From Adiantum capillus-veneris (taxonomy: Eukaryota; Streptophyta; Polypodiopsida; Polypodiales; Pteridaceae), in NCBI GenBank assembly GCA_014529385.2, contig CM043959.1:64305753-64369752 (forward strand): 64,000 nucleotides of DNA. The letters run 5' to 3'. Positions 34,266 through 48,737 of the stretch are shown here, piece after piece (positions within the stretch are counted from its first letter, which is position 1; every line of letters begins with the position of its first letter). The translations under genes were made by a program, and so were the position numbers. The notes below the pieces were generated by a model. That model saw only the letters and a program-made list of their open reading frames with translations, searched no databases and was not told the DNA's origin.

Positions 34266-35687
34266 TGTGTTTAAGTATGAAAAATCCCCTCATAATTGAA
34301 CCATACTTAGACAATTGTATTATATAATATATTAAATAACAGTATTTTAAAACAAGATGTCATAAATCATTTCATATACACCAATACAACATTCTGTATC
34401 TAATTGATAATAAAATCATTTAGATCAAAAATTTGATCTTTGATCACTACAATGTAATATCTTAGTGTTATATCTTATGTGCCCATCCTTTGGGATGAGC
34501 TTCCACTACATCTACATGTAGAAGGATCCAGCTGGTACATTTGCTGGTACATTGGATGATATTCCATTACTGCTGCAGTTTTCGTTGTAATCCCAAGGAA
34601 AGAATCTCTTACCTGGCACCATCCAAGAAACACAAGGCTGTCAGAAATAGCATAACTTGGGAAGACAGGTGTCAACGACTCCCTCCCCTTGTTATTGGTG
34701 TCAAAAATTACAACACAAACTACCACCATAACAAAGATCTAATATCAAGTTTGAGCCATTTGTTTATGCTAATGTTTACATCATTTACATCATACAACAT
34801 ATTATTTACATACAGATTGTATTTCAAAAGTTCCAGTCATTACCACTTCCTCGAAGATCTTTACCAGAGGCATAAGCATATTTATATAATTTGATTGAGC
34901 TCGAAAGATCGATACTATCTTAAGCTATTAAGTAAAAATCCAAAAATAACCCAATCTGTGTAAACTAGATCTGAGTGTCGAGCTACAATCCATGGAGGTA
35001 GCACAATGGAAGTTGTATGCACCATATAAGGCGGATGTTTAATTTCTTCTATAAAGTCAGCCTATAAAGTCTACAATCATTATTAAAATAGAAGAGAGGT
35101 AGCATCACTCCAGCTTCTGGTATTAAAGAACTCTAACAGAAAAAATCCGGCAACATCTCCTTTGTAAACGGACACTATTTCAAGATTCCAATCAATGCCA
35201 TCTCTGCTGGGACCCTCACATGAGGTTTAAGGCTCTAGCAACCAATACATATGTGTTATTTTCAAGTCAAAAAATCCATCATGCCAAATTCTGAAGTCTA
35301 CAAACAATTCTCTTTATGATGTAGTAAACTAGCTATGTATGTTCAATCATCAGTTAGACCAATCTTGAACAGTCCACAAAGCCCAATGGTCATACCTATT
35401 ATGCTAATGATAATCATTCCACATCCATACATTTATTATTACTTTTGCCAAGTTCCAAGAGCAAGCAAATATCTACGTGATAAGAAATAAACATAAAAAA
35501 TAGCCAATTGCTTAAGATTGATTAACTCCAAGTCTAAAGGGTAATCTAGACCAATCAGATCACCCCATTTCTGTATTGCAACTCTGAGTGCCAAACCCCA
35601 AACATAATCCGATACATAAACTTTAGTGTCGACTTTGGACGTGAAGCATGTCACCATGAAGAACAGTTGCAATAACCATTGAATACT

Positions 35688-36003
35688 TGTTAACCCTCAC
35701 GGCTCACGGACACCCATCACCTACGATAGACGCGTATTATGTATTTGGTAGAGTCAGGTACCGGGCTTGTCGGACCAATAGGGAAAGGTAGAGTGATCGC
35801 CAATGAGAGGCGCACTTTAACTTGGACATTCAAGGGATTAGTTGGTTAAGCATGGGCGCCCAAGTGTGAATGGGGTGAGCTCCTATAAAAGCCAACTAAA
35901 CCTAATTTTTACTCATTCTCTCATTTGTGCAATAGAAGAGTGCTCTTGCTCCATCTCCATCTTCTTCTTCTTCACCTCCTTGTGTGTGTGTGTGTGAGAG
36001 AGA
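35688..36003 (+). repeat. NA-F 5' LTR, truncated at its 3' side
   Basis: Matches 39903-40220 closely up to the GT/GA tract, then switches directly into coding sequence. Confidence 0.85.
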
Positions 36004-38286
36004 GCAAAGAAAAAGAAGACACGAAGGAAGAAGTCGCAGAATACGGAAAATTCAAAGCCAAGTTCCAAAACAAACATAGGAACAGGAGATGACCCCGTGT
36101 ATATGAATGACCTCGAGGATGATTCAGATTCAGTCGAGACAATGGAGACTAGAACCAATACCACAAAGAGAAAGACCGACAAAGAAAACCGTAACATGGA
36201 ACCAAATGAAAACCGAATAAGAGAAAACCATAAAGAGCCTCTGAAAACACCACAAGTGTTTCCAAATCCAATCCAAGACCCCCAAGATAAACCGCAGGGG
36301 CAAAAAGGGAAGAATCGTAAAAAGAAGATTGGGACGTACCCAAACCCAGTAGACGAGATTGAGCAGGTGAAACATCTAAGAGGTTTAGTGGAGGAGACTC
36401 AAAGGAAACTAGAACCAGAACCCATGCAGGTCAAAATTCATGACACAGTGTTTCCCACGCAAGTTCATCCACCCCACATGAACCATAGACCGTTAGCCAT
36501 ATCTAGTATCATCCAAGAAGGGAGTGAGGACAGGACATCAGAAAGTGAGCATACACCTTTCTTGTTGGGAAGGATGTTTAACGAAGGAATACCTGATCCC
36601 ATTGAGGAATATGAGATTCCATCCTCACCAGTTCCTAGTCAAGGACCTACACCCTGCAAAACACCAATGAATGTTGCCAAACTAGTGGACTTCATGTCTT
36701 CTGAGGTCCGAACCATGATCATAGCAAAGCTGTATGGAGATCCTGAGTTATTCCTTGCACTTCGAGCATTCCTTAACGGAGAGCTACGAACAGGATTACC
36801 GCAGTTTGCGCAACCAAATAGGCCTGACTCGATTATGATTGATGAGGAAAATCATGTGCAATCACTTGACTTAGATGGACACGAGTCTGTGATCGAGGTA
36901 CCCATTAACGAATTAGGGCAGTATTTTGAAGGCGACGAGTCTAATGCGACCCTACCCATCACTGCCAAGGGATTAACTATAAAGGGAATTCTTGATGGTG
37001 GTGCGGGAGTTAGCATCGTTACAAAAGATTGTTGGGAATCCATGGGAAAACCCCGCCTCAGTGTTACTAACATTGTGGTAAAGATGGCAAACGGTACCAT
37101 AGCCAAACCTATGGGGATGCTCAAGGATCTTAAGATCAAAGTTCTAGGACACAAGGTACGACATACGTTCATTGTAATGGATTTCTCTAAACACCTTATG
37201 TCATATGAAATGATTTTAGGACGACCATTCATGAGGGAAGCACAAATGGTTCACGATTGGTCTAAAAATCATGTCTATTTGCAATTCCAAGACTCTGTCC
37301 TTAGAGTGGATTTGGTGACTGGTAAGGTACACCCCTTAGGGAGTAAAAACATTATTGATGATCGCTCTGACACCACAGTTCACTCGGCCCCACTACAATA
37401 TTGTTACACTTGTAAGAAGGATACAGACATTGGCCAAGATTCTCCTTACATGGATGTGTTACCGGGTATGACGGAATCAGACAATGTGGATTGGGTCCAC
37501 CTAGCATCAACCATAGACACTTGGGGAAATAGGGGGATGACCTGGGTAACACCTGAGGGGGATGAAATGCATGTACCCTTAAATATGCTACAAGCAATGC
37601 GTATCGCTTCCGACAAGACTCATCCTAAGGTAACGAAGAAAACATACAAGTGGGTCCCTAAAGCTTCTTTAGTGACCATAGCTAGTGCTAAAAAACAGAA
37701 GCCTTGTAAGAAACGTACCACTCGCTCCAAGAAAAGTAAGAAAATGTTGCGATGGATCCCTAAACGACTATTGGAAGCCCAAGGCTACTATCAAGGAAAT
37801 GATCAAATCTGGGTGCCGAAACGTAGATTGTGCTCTTACCGATCACCTGACCCAAGTGAGCCCATTCCCGTAGCTCCAAAACGAATCAATGATCGTGGAA
37901 AGAAAAAAATCACAGAATGCTACACACCTGCTCCCGAGCTAGTTTGGGTACCAAAGAAAGAACGATTTGTTCCACCTAGCTCAAGAAGGGGGGAGTCCCA
38001 TGAAGATTCTAGCTCCTCATGTAATACATCCATAGAGGTAAAAGCTTCTACACAACCTCCATCTATAGTAGCGGACCTCCATGAAGCTACAAAAGAATCC
38101 ACACCTCCCAGTGTTCAAGAATCACCTGATGAACCACTTCAAGTTCGATCCTGGGAGAGTACCTTACCACCCTTGCAACTTGACGAGGCACCTAGGGTAA
38201 TAGAAAACTACTGGCAAAAATCCTCACCTATTACCAACTGGAACAATTGGTTTCAAAGGGTGACAAGCTCATTTCAAACGGTATGA
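36004..38286 (+). CDS. NA-F protease-like protein with WVPK repeats, 5'-truncated
   Basis: The frame is open from within the LTR remnant (basic KKKKTRRKKSQ) so the true start is probably lost; the first in-frame ATG is at 36103. After a polar, charged N-terminal half (about 36100-36650) and a helical segment (VDFMSSEVRTMIIAKLYGD, about 36688) comes a retropepsin-like domain: LDGGAGVSIV (about 36991-37020, catalytic-Asp loop), VKMANGTIAKPMG, and MILGRPFMREAQ (about 37213). The C-terminal third has four W-V/I-P-K motifs (KWVPK 37649, RWIPK 37751, IWVPK 37808, VWVPK 37944). No stop over more than 720 codons. A gag-protease protein of a non-autonomous element is the likeliest reading; the repeat function is unknown. 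Confidence 0.7.
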   Translation, partial: AKKKKTRRKKSQNTENSKPSSKTNIGTGDDPVYMNDLEDDSDSVETMETRTNTTKRKTDKENRNMEPNENRIRENHKEPLKTPQVFPNPIQDPQDKPQGQKGKNRKKKIGTYPNPVDEIEQVKHLRGLVEETQRKLEPEPMQVKIHDTVFPTQVHPPHMNHRPLAISSIIQEGSEDRTSESEHTPFLLGRMFNEGIPDPIEEYEIPSSPVPSQGPTPCKTPMNVAKLVDFMSSEVRTMIIAKLYGDPELFLALRAFLNGELRTGLPQFAQPNRPDSIMIDEENHVQSLDLDGHESVIEVPINELGQYFEGDESNATLPITAKGLTIKGILDGGAGVSIVTKDCWESMGKPRLSVTNIVVKMANGTIAKPMGMLKDLKIKVLGHKVRHTFIVMDFSKHLMSYEMILGRPFMREAQMVHDWSKNHVYLQFQDSVLRVDLVTGKVHPLGSKNIIDDRSDTTVHSAPLQYCYTCKKDTDIGQDSPYMDVLPGMTESDNVDWVHLASTIDTWGNRGMTWVTPEGDEMHVPLNMLQAMRIASDKTHPKVTKKTYKWVPKASLVTIASAKKQKPCKKRTTRSKKSKKMLRWIPKRLLEAQGYYQGNDQIWVPKRRLCSYRSPDPSEPIPVAPKRINDRGKKKITECYTPAPELVWVPKKERFVPPSSRRGESHEDSSSSCNTSIEVKASTQPPSIVADLHEATKESTPPSVQESPDEPLQVRSWESTLPPLQLDEAPRVIENYWQKSSPITNWNNWFQRVTSSFQTV

Positions 38287-39888
38287 TCTACCCAAGGAAG
38301 GGGGGAGTGTTTGCTGACAGTCATCATTCATTTGTTTCCCTCTCAACCTTTTTCCCTGACCACTCAATTCCAATCTTAGGGAATGTACATATAAAGCTTT
38401 ATACTCACAAAAAAAATAAAAAAATAAAGAGCAAGAGCAATTAGCAAACGAGTATGCACATTAAAAGTCAAAACATTGACTCAGACCTACACATGTCACA
38501 TTTGGTACAGTGAAACAGAAACCTATGCCATAAAACACCTTTGATCCTCATCACTTGAGTGATGGAGGGTAGGTAAGATTAGTACGATAGAGTGTTTCTG
38601 TTTTAGAGTTGAGTGATTAGCGAAGTTCTCTTTTCCCACTAATGTGCCTCCTGGAGGTATTCCTTTTGTTTCATAGTGTGTACAGGAGCGTGTTGCTATT
38701 GATAGGATTTGGACCTTCATGGAACCTTCAAATCAAGTGCAACCATCAACACAAACAGGTGTTTCTTGTCCATTAGCATTGCCTTTATCTTTTTGCATCC
38801 ATGTTTGTCTGCTTTGATTGTGATTGGTAGCATAATATTCAACGCATTTGCTTAGTATCAAACATTTAATTCAATGTAATGTTTTGTCATAATCACTTGT
38901 CTAGGTTTAAAAATCAAGCAGTCCGACTAAGCTAGTTTGACCAAGCTAGGTATTAGAAATCTTCTCTTAATACCATGGGGAATGCCTTCCTAATAAACAA
39001 TGGTTACTTAGGTTCTTAATCTGATTTAGGCAGCATTGTATGAAATGTACTAGGGCTTTCTAGTGGGCTTAACCCTATTGACCTTTAGCTTAAGTATTAT
39101 AAAGGGAGTTTACTAATGTGATGAGCCTGGGGAGGGTAACAGTGTTATATGACCCCCCAAAGTTACAAAATTTAAATGCTGAAAATGAACAAGCAAAAAA
39201 TCAAAGTGCCACAATGTAAAATTTTAAGCTGGAAGAGAAATCTCAGCTTGATTTGGTACTTCACTCACATGTATCGCCTATGGTACTAGAGCCCTAGAGG
39301 TTCCCAGTGTGGGCGCTTTTCCTTGAAAAGAAAAAAACCCAAGGCATACAAAATAAGCACCCACTTCATAATTGAATCAATGTGAAAAGACTTTGGGGGG
39401 TCAAAGAAAAAGTAATCAGTCAGGCGATGATTTCATGAGAAATTCCTTTTATGGTAGCTTAACTACAAAGTTTTCTAGATATAGCCTCTAGTCAGCCCTC
39501 GAACATGAATACTTGGCTCTCGCGATTAAACAACTTAATTGACCACAGAAAATTAAGAAGCTTACCCATGGTATTAATATTCGATTTCTAGTGCTTTTCG
39601 ACCGTCAAATTAGTGACCCCAAACTTGTTTAATTTTCTACCTTTACATCTGTTTATGCATTTGATTACATTGTAATTTAATGTTCATTGCTAACAAATTG
39701 TTTGAAATTCTTTTACCAATCAATTTGTCTACCTAAAACTGCATATGCTTTTTAAGAGAATGCAATTACTGTGCCAATGTTGTTTGATTTTGCAGTGACT
39801 GAAGAAGGCTAAGGACATTCATCTCAAATGCTCTTCCACCTCGACGAACCAGCTTCAACTCAATAGCTTCCGAGGACGGAATCTACAT
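38287..39888 (+). other. NA-F 3' non-coding region
   Basis: 1.6 kb between the ORF stop and the polypurine tract without a recognisable coding domain. A pyrimidine-rich GTTTGATTTTGCAG (about 39782-39795) resembles a splice acceptor. Confidence 0.5.
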
Positions 39889-39902
39889 CAGGAAGGGGGG
39901 CA
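39889..39902 (+). other. NA-F polypurine tract
   Basis: AGGAAGGGGGGCA immediately before TGTTAACC at 39903. Confidence 0.8.
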
Positions 39903-40195
39903 TGTTAACCCTCACGGCTCACGGACACCCATCACCTACGATGGACGCGTATTATGTATTTGGTAGAGTCAGGTACCGGGCTTGTCGGACCAATAGGGAA
40001 AGGTAGAGTGATCGCCAATGAGAGGCGCACTTTAACTTGGACATTCAAGGGATTAGTTGGTTAAGCATGGGCGCCCAAGTGTGAATGGGGTGAGCTCCTA
40101 TAAAAGCCAACTAAACCTAATTTTTACTCATTCTCTCATTTGTGCAATAGAAGAGTGCTCTTGCTCCATCTCCATCTTCTTCTTCTTCACCTCCT

Positions 40196-40230
<35 letters not shown>

Positions 40231-40478
40231 GAGTGTGTGTGCGATCAAGCATTACGAAGGCACGACGGCGGCGAAGCGGTTGAGCGTGGCACGACTGCAG
40301 CTTCTTCTTCATCGCGGCGAGGAATCCACCACGAAGGCGAGCGTAGAGCGGTGAGTGACACACCCTTTGTTTTCTTGAGCTTGCTAGTTTAGGCTTGTTG
40401 TGTGCTTGGAGCCGTTTGTGGCTCGCACACGGTGTATTGGCAAGTCCCTTGCTTCGACAGTGCGGCAAGGAGCGCACA
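39903..40478 (+). repeat. NA-F 3' LTR (complete, 576 bp)
   Basis: TGTTAACC...GCGCACA, followed by the target duplication ATACT. It carries the segment after the GT/GA tract that the 5' copy has lost. Confidence 0.88.
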
Positions 40479-41580
40479 ATACTCAATTATGAATCATCAT
40501 AGAGATTATTTGTGCCGGAGACAAGCATGTATTAGTACATACAATCCAAAAAATCCATGAGCCAATGAACAAATCGACAATGTAATTGTACTGAGTAGGT
40601 GCAGATGCACCTACCTATGATGAGACGCTCTCCTTTGTATATTTGTCCATGCACATGAAATGGAAGCCAGCCTATGCCAATGATCATATTTTGTCTGCTT
40701 CTGCACAACAGGTGTTGTATTGTATATGAACAAAGGTCAGGTTCACTGTTTTGAAGCCCATATGTGCTCCTGCAATGATTGTCCATGATCCTGTGAGGGT
40801 TGTCCATCATATGCAAGCATGGCACCAGGGTATGGCCAAAGATTGCACCTGTGTGTGTGATCAAGGAGTGATCCGAGTGTGCATGTGCAGTGCGAAGGTG
40901 TGTGTGATCAAGAAGTGCTCTGAGTGCACTTGCGTATGTGATGGAGAAGCCCACCGAATGCGCATGTGCATGATCAAGAAGTGATCAGATATGTGTGGTT
41001 GCTTCTCATTATGCGTAGCAGGAGAAAACAACCCGGGTATCGTTGCCGTGTGGTTGTTCGTTAAAAGCCTTGGATTACCAGACCTAGCAGGTTTGGTGCA
41101 GTTGCTAATAAAATGTGTTGCATGTGACACTAGAATACTGCCTGCCCAATCTCCAGTTAGGTTAAAACCCGATGGGCACATGGTCGATTAGAATCCCAAT
41201 CAGGGATGAGCCAAAATAGTAACAAACTTGATATGACCTCGTTGTTAGGATCAAGCCAAGCCAAGCCAAGGCCATGGATCCCACAAGGACTTCCAAAATA
41301 CCGTCTTAGCATCGATATAGGAATCAACCCTGTCAACTCATAGAGTGAGACAAAAGTCTTGACTGGAGAGGGGCCGAAATAGAGAATAGTATCTATATTT
41401 AATAATCAAGGGTGTATGTGGGTGTGGTATACATCTGGTAGATATTTGGTACCATGAGCAATTACATGTGGTCTTCTCTAGATACTCGGTGAAAGTTTTC
41501 TAGAGAGTAGTAGCTCTATGTTAGCACACCAACAAGGGAAGCTGTCAGCCAAGGGTTAGCCAATGACTTGTCAGCTAGAT

Positions 41581-41664
<84 letters not shown>

Positions 41665-41798
41665 GGTGTGTGTGTATATTATGAGAGAGAGAGTGAGATG
41701 CCATGAGGGTGGCGCCTGCACAGGCCGACGGGAGAGAGAAAGAGAGAGGCCGACACAGAGAGCGAGGGAGGGAGTGTGAGAGTGGTGTGTGTGTGTGG

Positions 41799-41852
<54 letters not shown>

Positions 41853-42490
41853 GTTTCACTGCACGCCTTTGGGCTGCTCAACACAGAGCGAGAGAGAGAG
41901 AGGTCGGGGTGAGGTAGCGAGTGAGGAAGAAGGTGAGGGAGTGGGTGTGTGTGGGTGGGAGGTTATGAGAGAGAGAGAGTTGTTTTACTGCTTAGCCTTT
42001 GGGCTGGTCCAGAGAGCACGCAAGAGGAAGAGAGAGAGCTTAGGGGGGCCTTCGGGCTGCTTTCAGCCGGTAGTGAGCGAGGAAAGGGGACGGGTTTTTT
42101 AAATCAACGAGGTGGGGAAGTTAGGTAGGCCAAGGGAGGGTGCAGCTGAGGGGTGACGGGGTGAGGAGAGAGAGAGGGATATTATCCTCTGCATGGCATC
42201 TCAAGAAACGAGAGGAGGGGAGAGAGTCAATGGGTGAAGGACGATGACGAGCAGCTTCCGGATAAGAGGTCCAAGTGACGGGATCCGACCTGTAGTAGTG
42301 ACGGGCCATGAGCTTGGCTGCTTGTGCTGCAAGGTGACGGCGAGGGTGAGGGGACGGGGCTTTTGACGATGAGGACCAAGGGGGGGTTAGGTGGGGTGTG
42401 TGTGTTTGTGTATAGGCAACGGGAGAGACTAGAGAGAGATAAAGTCAAAGAACGAATGCGCTTGCGCCCTCATAGGTTGCCGACAAGAGC

Positions 42491-42552
<62 letters not shown>
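41581..42552 (-). repeat. LARD-E right LTR, second part, truncated in a GA tract
   Basis: Resumes LTR similarity (AGGGTGTGTGTGTATATTATGA at 41663 against 22632) and runs past the unoccupied COP-B site at 42124-42143 to the GA tract 42492-42550, where it stops. The remaining LTR half present at 28870-29390 is missing. Confidence 0.83.
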
Positions 42553-42554
<2 letters not shown>

Positions 42555-42559
42555 GATAG

Positions 42560-43540
42560 ATTTTATTATCGTCCTCGGAGGTCAAATATGACCTATGGGA
42601 CCAAAGTTACATGTGATGTAGTATGTGTATGGCTGATGAGTGACTCTCGATGCTCCAAAATTGTAAGATGTGTTGCCATTATTGCAAGGCTACTGATCAC
42701 TTGATAAAGCAGTGTCATAAATTGAAGGCAAATGAGGCCAAGAAGAAAGAGGCTAGTTCCACTACAAGTGCAGCTATTGTAGAATCTTTGTGAAAGGAGA
42801 TTGTGATGTTGATGTAGATGGAGAGTGGGCATTTAGTGTAGAGTACACTTATAATCCTTCTGTCCATAATGCATTATGTCAGTTGCTACAATTTTGCATG
42901 TGTGGTACTTTGATAGTGGTGCTACAAAGCCCATTACTTCATATCATGACTTCTTTACCTCTCTTGAGTCTGATGTCCCTCATGGTAATGGAGTCACTTG
43001 TACAACCTATGGGGATCAACCTATTACTAATGCATATATACATAATGTACTTGATGTCGAAAGTGCTGAGAATGAGGAGGCTAGAGGTATGCCAAAATGG
43101 CTGGTGCATACTTTGCGTGACCCTAAATTAGATGCACCTATGTCTAGTCGTACTCGTTCAGGCTCTCGCCATGCATCTTATGCGTCAAATTCTTATGCTT
43201 TGGTTGTTTCTAGTTTATGTGATGTGGAGGAACCTCTTCCCTTTCATGAAGCACAAAATTCTAAAAATTGAATGGTTGCCATGCAATCAGAGCACTTATA
43301 GAATATGACACATGGACTTTATGTGATTTTCCTCCTAGCAAACAAGCCATTGGTACGAAGTGGGTTTACAAGTTGAAACGTAAGCCGAATGGTGAGATGG
43401 ATCGCTACAAGGCTCGACTTGTTGCAAAAGGTTATACACAACAAAAAGGCATAGATTATGAAGATATTTTTTTCTACCACTTACCGTATGACTACTGTTT
43501 GTTTTCTATGTGCATTGGCAACTCACTTTGAGTGGGGTGT
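42560..43540 (+). pseudogene. Decayed Copia fragment: gag knuckle, protease, RT start
   Basis: A plus-strand fragment in several frames: CCHC knuckle CHYCKATDHLIKQC (about 42667-42708) followed by KLKANEAKKKE; the protease site WYFDSGATKPIT (about 42905-42940); then a jump to the pre-RT linker (SSRTRSGSRHASY, about 43143) and RT start GTKWVYKLKRKPNGEMDRYK (about 43352) with ARLVAKGYTQQKGIDYEDI. Integrase is missing, and the RT is cut after its first blocks near 43490. Confidence 0.8.
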
Positions 43541-43584
43541 ATATGTATATCTATGACCCACAAATTTGACAACAAGACTAAGTC

Positions 43585-44888
43585 TTAGAAGTGCAGATAC
43601 AAACAAAAGGCCCTTTTTTCTTGAAAGAATTGCCATTTGTAGTAGTTAGCACAATCTTTCCAACTCCATTGGCCCAATAAGAGGCGTTGTTGACACAAGT
43701 GTCTGTAGTCCATGAGAGATAGCCTCGAGAGAGGCAAATGAGCCACGATGCAAAGTAATGTGCTTCGTAGCATTATCAAAGTACCAAACATGTGACTCTA
43801 TAGAAATTGACATACATGCATCATGGACATAAGGATCGTAAGTACACTTTGCGCTAAACGTTCACTCTGCATCTACATCAATAGCACAATCTCCATTTAC
43901 AAAAGATTCTACAATAGCTGCACTGGTAGTGGATCCAGCCTCTTTCTTCTTGGCCTCATTTGCCTTCAACTTAGGACATTGCTTATCAAGTGATCACAAG
44001 TGATCATTAGCCTTGCAATAATGGCAATGCATCTTCTTCTTGCCTTTTTCACCAGAATTCCAAGACAAATTGTTGTAAGTAGAAGCATTAGATACAAACT
44101 CTACTACTCATTTTAGAACCATGAGATGGGGTTGCATTGCTAGTACCATCTTTTCTTTGAGCAGCAACAAAGCCTATTAAATTGCATGTACTTTAAGCTT
44201 GTTCTTTCTTGAAAGTGGCTCGTGTAACATCAATGTGCATAATGCATCAAACTTGATAGCTGGAAGGTTTCCATGGGTCATAAGTCTCCAAGTACTAGCA
44301 AAAATCTAGTAAGAGTCTAGCAACGCATCGAGAATAGTATGCGCAAGTGAATTGTTTGAAATAACTTCACCTACAAAAATGTGTTGCTCATTGATATTCT
44401 TGATACCAACAAGAAAATTTTCCATGTCGTCTTCCTCTTACATAATCTTTGACTCTTGCTCTTTACACAACAATGCAATTTTAGCCTCATTGTTGCAACT
44501 TGCATACATAATACCAATGAGACTATCCCAAGCTTGTTTAATTGATTTTTGATGAGCAAATGTGAGGAGTAATAGTGTGCTTCATAGATAATGCAATTAA
44601 TGCATGAGCTTGTGCACCTCTAACATCCCAATGCGTGAATGTGAGGAGTAATAGTGTGCTTCATAGATAATGCAATTAATGCATGAGCTTGTGCACCTCT
44701 AACATCCCAATGCGTGAATGTGAGGAGTAATAGTGTGCTTCATAGATAATGCAATCAAGGCATGACCTTGTGCATCTCTAACATCCCAATGAGATTGTTT
44801 GGTTGTAGGCAAAACAACTCTAGTAGAAACGGACCTGCTAGAACCTGCAACATCCTCAATAGAGCTTGTATACATAGAAGCCAGACGT
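43585..44888 (-). pseudogene. Decayed Copia fragment: gag and protease, inverted to its neighbour
   Basis: On the minus strand the order is gag N-terminus (VLPTTKQSHWDVRDAQ, about 44815), a triplicated 79-bp unit, gag core (LIGIMYASCNNEAKIALL about 44500; DSYQTFASTWRLMTHGNLP about 44280), knuckle CHYCKANDHL (about 44030) with KLKANEAKKKE (about 43965), and a protease site WYFDNATKHIT (about 43795) with lost residues. It is a close relative of the plus-strand fragment at 42560-43540. The gag N-terminus ends exactly where LARD-A starts (44889), so LARD-A inserted into it or joined there. Confidence 0.8.
44561..44797. repeat. Tandem triplication, 79-bp unit
   Basis: Copies begin TGTGAGGAGTAATAGTGTGC at 44561, 44640 and 44719. 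The first two are almost identical and the third has a few changes. It duplicates Copia gag coding sequence (SMKHTITPH region); 79 is not a multiple of three, so it shifts the frame. Confidence 0.93.
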
Positions 44889-48073
<3,185 letters not shown>

Positions 48074-48737
48074 TCATTGCCCACCCCCTCGTTGAACATT
48101 TATGTTCAACCACACAAAGGCTTACTGCACAAAAAAAACTGCACACCCGAAGCAAACTCTCTACACACCACACCAACACCTAATATATATACATAAACTG
48201 GCATCTATCACCCGCCACCTTTGCTCATGCGGGTTGCCCAACACCCTGCTTTCCCGCATAGTCACCACCTCGGTCAAACACCTGACATTGATCATCTTCA
48301 CACGCTAACAACATCTCTCTGTAGTGTTGCACTCCCGCACACGGTCAATTGTTCACATAGCTTGCTCTCAGCGTACCTTCCTCGCCCCAGGCATCCACAA
48401 ACCAATTGTCCACCTCCAACAAGACATCATTGAGCATTCCATCATGCTCATACACACCACCACCTTCACCGAACATATCCAACCCTGTCTTTCAACTACG
48501 TAGAACGGCCTGTGAAGGGCACGGCGGTTGATATGCATATTCTCCCACAGCAGCCTCTTTCGGCACAACCACCAAAGCGAACTCTTGCTCTCCCAAAGGA
48601 ACCTCCACCTGTGGAGGGGCTAGCCCTCGCATCACTTGTATCCTGGCCAAAGCTTTCTCAACGAGCACCTGTGCTTCTCCATCCATCTCACCTATTGGGT
48701 CATCAAACCCCCAATCATCCTCATCATCCAAGCATAC
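48074..48737 (-). other. LARD-A interior, 3' part without recognised gene
   Basis: Only weak minus-strand coding character (acidic EDDWGFDDPIGEMDGEAQ at about 48700). No pol motif is visible. Confidence 0.5.

Larger units (their letters stand above)
35688..40478 (+). mobile_element. NA-F: LTR element with a protease-like ORF and no RT
   Basis: The repeats at 35688-36003 and 39903-40478 share TGTTAACCCTCACGGCTCAC and run alike for about 310 bp. The full 3' LTR is 576 bp (TGTTAACC...GCGCACA). The target duplication ATACT lies at 35683-35687 and 40479-40483. A polypurine tract AGGAAGGGGGGCA precedes the 3' LTR. Both LTRs carry TATAAAAG (about 35883 and 40098). The 5' LTR breaks in its GTGTGAGAGA tract; the remaining 260 bp, the primer-binding site and probably the ORF start are missing. 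No RT, RNase H or integrase motif is seen. Confidence 0.85.
34266..41580. mobile_element. INS-G: unidentified insertion in the LARD-E right LTR (contains NA-F)
   Basis: Absent from the left LTR. Without NA-F it is about 2.5 kb (34266-35687 plus 40484-41580). AAGTGTATG at the left edge and AAGTGTGTG at the right edge could be an imperfect 9-bp target duplication, but the site is a GT repeat, so this is weak. No terminal inverted repeats were found. Minus-strand open stretches (35672-35439; 34729-34475; 40954-40532) have no recognised domain; the part is AT-rich and could be a captured gene fragment or an unclassified transposon. Confidence 0.45.

Noticed and set aside
40532-41191. Small ORFs as host gene in INS-G
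   Set aside because: Short, without conserved motifs or splice support.
44561-44797. Regularly repeated units as a CRISPR-like array
   Set aside because: Units are contiguous with no unique spacers, in a eukaryotic Copia gag.
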